From NCBI GenBank assembly GCA_039980135.1, contig JBDXCV010000009.1:381854-445853 (forward strand): a stretch of DNA of 64,000 nt, read 5' to 3'. Shown here piece by piece: positions 63,180 through 64,000 of the stretch (within the stretch, counting starts at the first letter, position 1; the number at the start of each line of letters is the position of its first letter). This stretch comes from Alphaproteobacteria bacterium. GTDB taxonomy: Bacteria > Pseudomonadota > Alphaproteobacteria > UBA6615. The position numbers were made by a program, and so were the translations under genes. Under the pieces are notes generated by a model, which saw only the letters and a program-made list of their open reading frames with translations, did no database searches and was not told where the DNA came from.

Positions 63180-63590
63180 ATGCCCGACAACGTCATCCTG
63201 AAATTTGACGAGATCCAGCCCCTTGAACGCGGTGGCGGTGTCGCCAGTACGCCGCTGGTCATCCCGCTTGTGCGTCCGGATGCGGCCTTTACCACCGGCG
63301 TCAGTTCTTTCCCGGTCGGCCAGGCCGCACCACTCCACAAACATAATTGCGACGAACAGGTCACGATCCTGTCGGGCCGCGCCGAGGTCGAAATCGACGG
63401 CGAGACGACCGAACTGAAGGCGTATGACACGACCTATGTGAATGCAGGGGTCGAACATTGCTTCCGCAATATCGGCGACGAACCGATGGTGATCCTGTGG
63501 ATTTACGGTTCCAACAAGGTCACGCGCACATTTGCCGGAACCGATAAGGAAGTCGAACATCTGTCCGCGGCGGACTTGCTGGCGCGCTGA
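63180..63590 (+). CDS. Cupin-domain protein
   Basis: 136-aa small cupin: PVGQAAPLHKHNCDEQVTIL supplies two His and a Glu of the metal site (motif 1), and NAGVEHCFRNIGDEPMVILWIYG the third His (motif 2). Could bind a small ligand or act as an isomerase/dioxygenase. Start ATG 63180 has AGGGGA upstream; ATG 63141 is less likely. Confidence 0.85.
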   Translation: MPDNVILKFDEIQPLERGGGVASTPLVIPLVRPDAAFTTGVSSFPVGQAAPLHKHNCDEQVTILSGRAEVEIDGETTELKAYDTTYVNAGVEHCFRNIGDEPMVILWIYGSNKVTRTFAGTDKEVEHLSAADLLAR

Positions 63591-63634
63591 TGGGCTTGCG
63601 AGCCAGCCAGACAACCCGTGATACAACTTCGGAA

Positions 63635-64000
63635 ATGAATCCGATCGCCAACGGGTAGCGTGCCATTCCTCGTAAATCGCCCACGATCCCGCTGCTCACC
63701 GTCCTGATTTCCAGCAGCGCGATTGCCTATAATCTCTTCCTGCCGTCGATCCCCGATATCGGGCGGGCCTTCGATGTTCCCTCGACCACGGTGCAGGGCT
63801 CGCTGATCGCGTTCCTGGTTCCCTACGCGATCGCGCAACTCTTCTACGGCGGCGTGTCGGACCGCTTCGGGCGACGCCCCACCCTGCTCTGGGGTCTCGC
63901 CATCTATACGGTCGCCAGCCTCGTTTGCGCGAGTTCGACCTCGATGACGATGCTGATTATCGCGCGCATCGCGCAGGGTATCGGGGCCGCCGGATCGATG
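63635..64000 (+). CDS. MFS transporter, Bcr/CflA type, N-terminus interrupted by an amber codon (3' end outside window)
   Basis: Partial, runs to the right edge. Translates IPLLTVLISSSAIAYNLFLP (TM1) through motif A GGVSDRFGRRPT and TM4, fitting the DHA1 Bcr/CflA drug-efflux group. The in-frame ATG 63635 opens 7 codons then TAG at 63656. Past this stop no ATG, GTG or TTG precedes the first helix; ATT 63665 (ATT-CCT-CGT-AAA) gives MPRKSPTIPLLTV, a normal-looking start. It is either an ATT start, a nonsense mutation, or a sequence error. Confidence 0.8.

Noticed and set aside
1-64000. CRISPR arrays, rRNA genes, complete insertion sequences
   Set aside because: None found by reading: no regular direct-repeat/spacer pattern, no rRNA motifs, and no transposase-like frame.

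Overview
The window is GC-rich chromosomal DNA of an alphaproteobacterium, most likely Rhodospirillales-like. Pointers are the three-subunit pntAA-pntAB-pntB transhydrogenase, hspQ, the S21 protein, the many ABC/TRAP importers, and two families of short palindromic repeats of a kind I know from alphaproteobacteria. Both ends cut through genes: a histidine kinase on the left and an MFS transporter on the right. Placement is inference from gene content; no 16S rRNA is present.

Layout. 1-5.1 kb: sensor kinase and response regulator, an enolase-superfamily enzyme and a ketopantoate-reductase-like enzyme. 5.1-10.7 kb: an accessory island with two small DNA-binding-type proteins divergent from an S24 repressor, a HEPN-motif protein with an overlapping 50-aa gene, a GIY-YIG protein and a Fic protein. 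10.8-12.5 kb: a ThDP enzyme. 12.5-20.2 kb: a nitrogen-scavenging insert (amidase, two biuret-hydrolase-like enzymes, an NMT1-type binding protein, an allophanate-hydrolase-like amidase lacking its C-terminal domain, and a haloacid dehalogenase). It is bracketed by a 95-bp direct duplication of the 3' end of a decarboxylating dehydrogenase gene. 20.2-25.5 kb: that dehydrogenase, two FAD oxidoreductases, HigBA with a palindromic operator, and tRNA-Pro(CGG). 25.7-33.7 kb: a TAXI-TRAP transporter operon with a universal stress protein and a GMC oxidoreductase, then an RpiR regulator with a class III aminotransferase. 33.9-37.6 kb: apt, an epimerase, an aminotransferase, a thioesterase and hspQ.

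37.6-42.4 kb is one of two highlights. A clear TPP riboswitch precedes a complete LIV/HAAT-type ABC importer (binding protein, permease, permease-ATPase fusion, ATPase). This makes a branched-chain-amino-acid-type importer a candidate transporter for thiamine or a thiamine precursor. 42.4-50.2 kb: an SH3 protein, a hypothetical protein, pyrE, a peptide-type ABC binding protein with two permeases, an AraC regulator, a DUF4142-like protein and a cupredoxin.

50.3-58.8 kb is the second highlight: a compact eight-gene minus-strand operon. It encodes a MotA/TolQ/ExbB proton channel, two membrane-anchored von Willebrand A proteins whose single TM helix begins with a MotB-like aspartate, a cysteine-free SUMF1/PEGA protein, a TM-TPR-PEGA-like protein, a lipoprotein, a secreted low-complexity protein and an unannotated 55-aa secreted or membrane peptide. 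I infer an ion-driven envelope machine; its role is unknown. 59-64 kb: rpsU, the pnt operon, a VOC remnant, a cupin and the start of a Bcr/CflA-type MFS gene with an in-frame amber codon near its 5' end.
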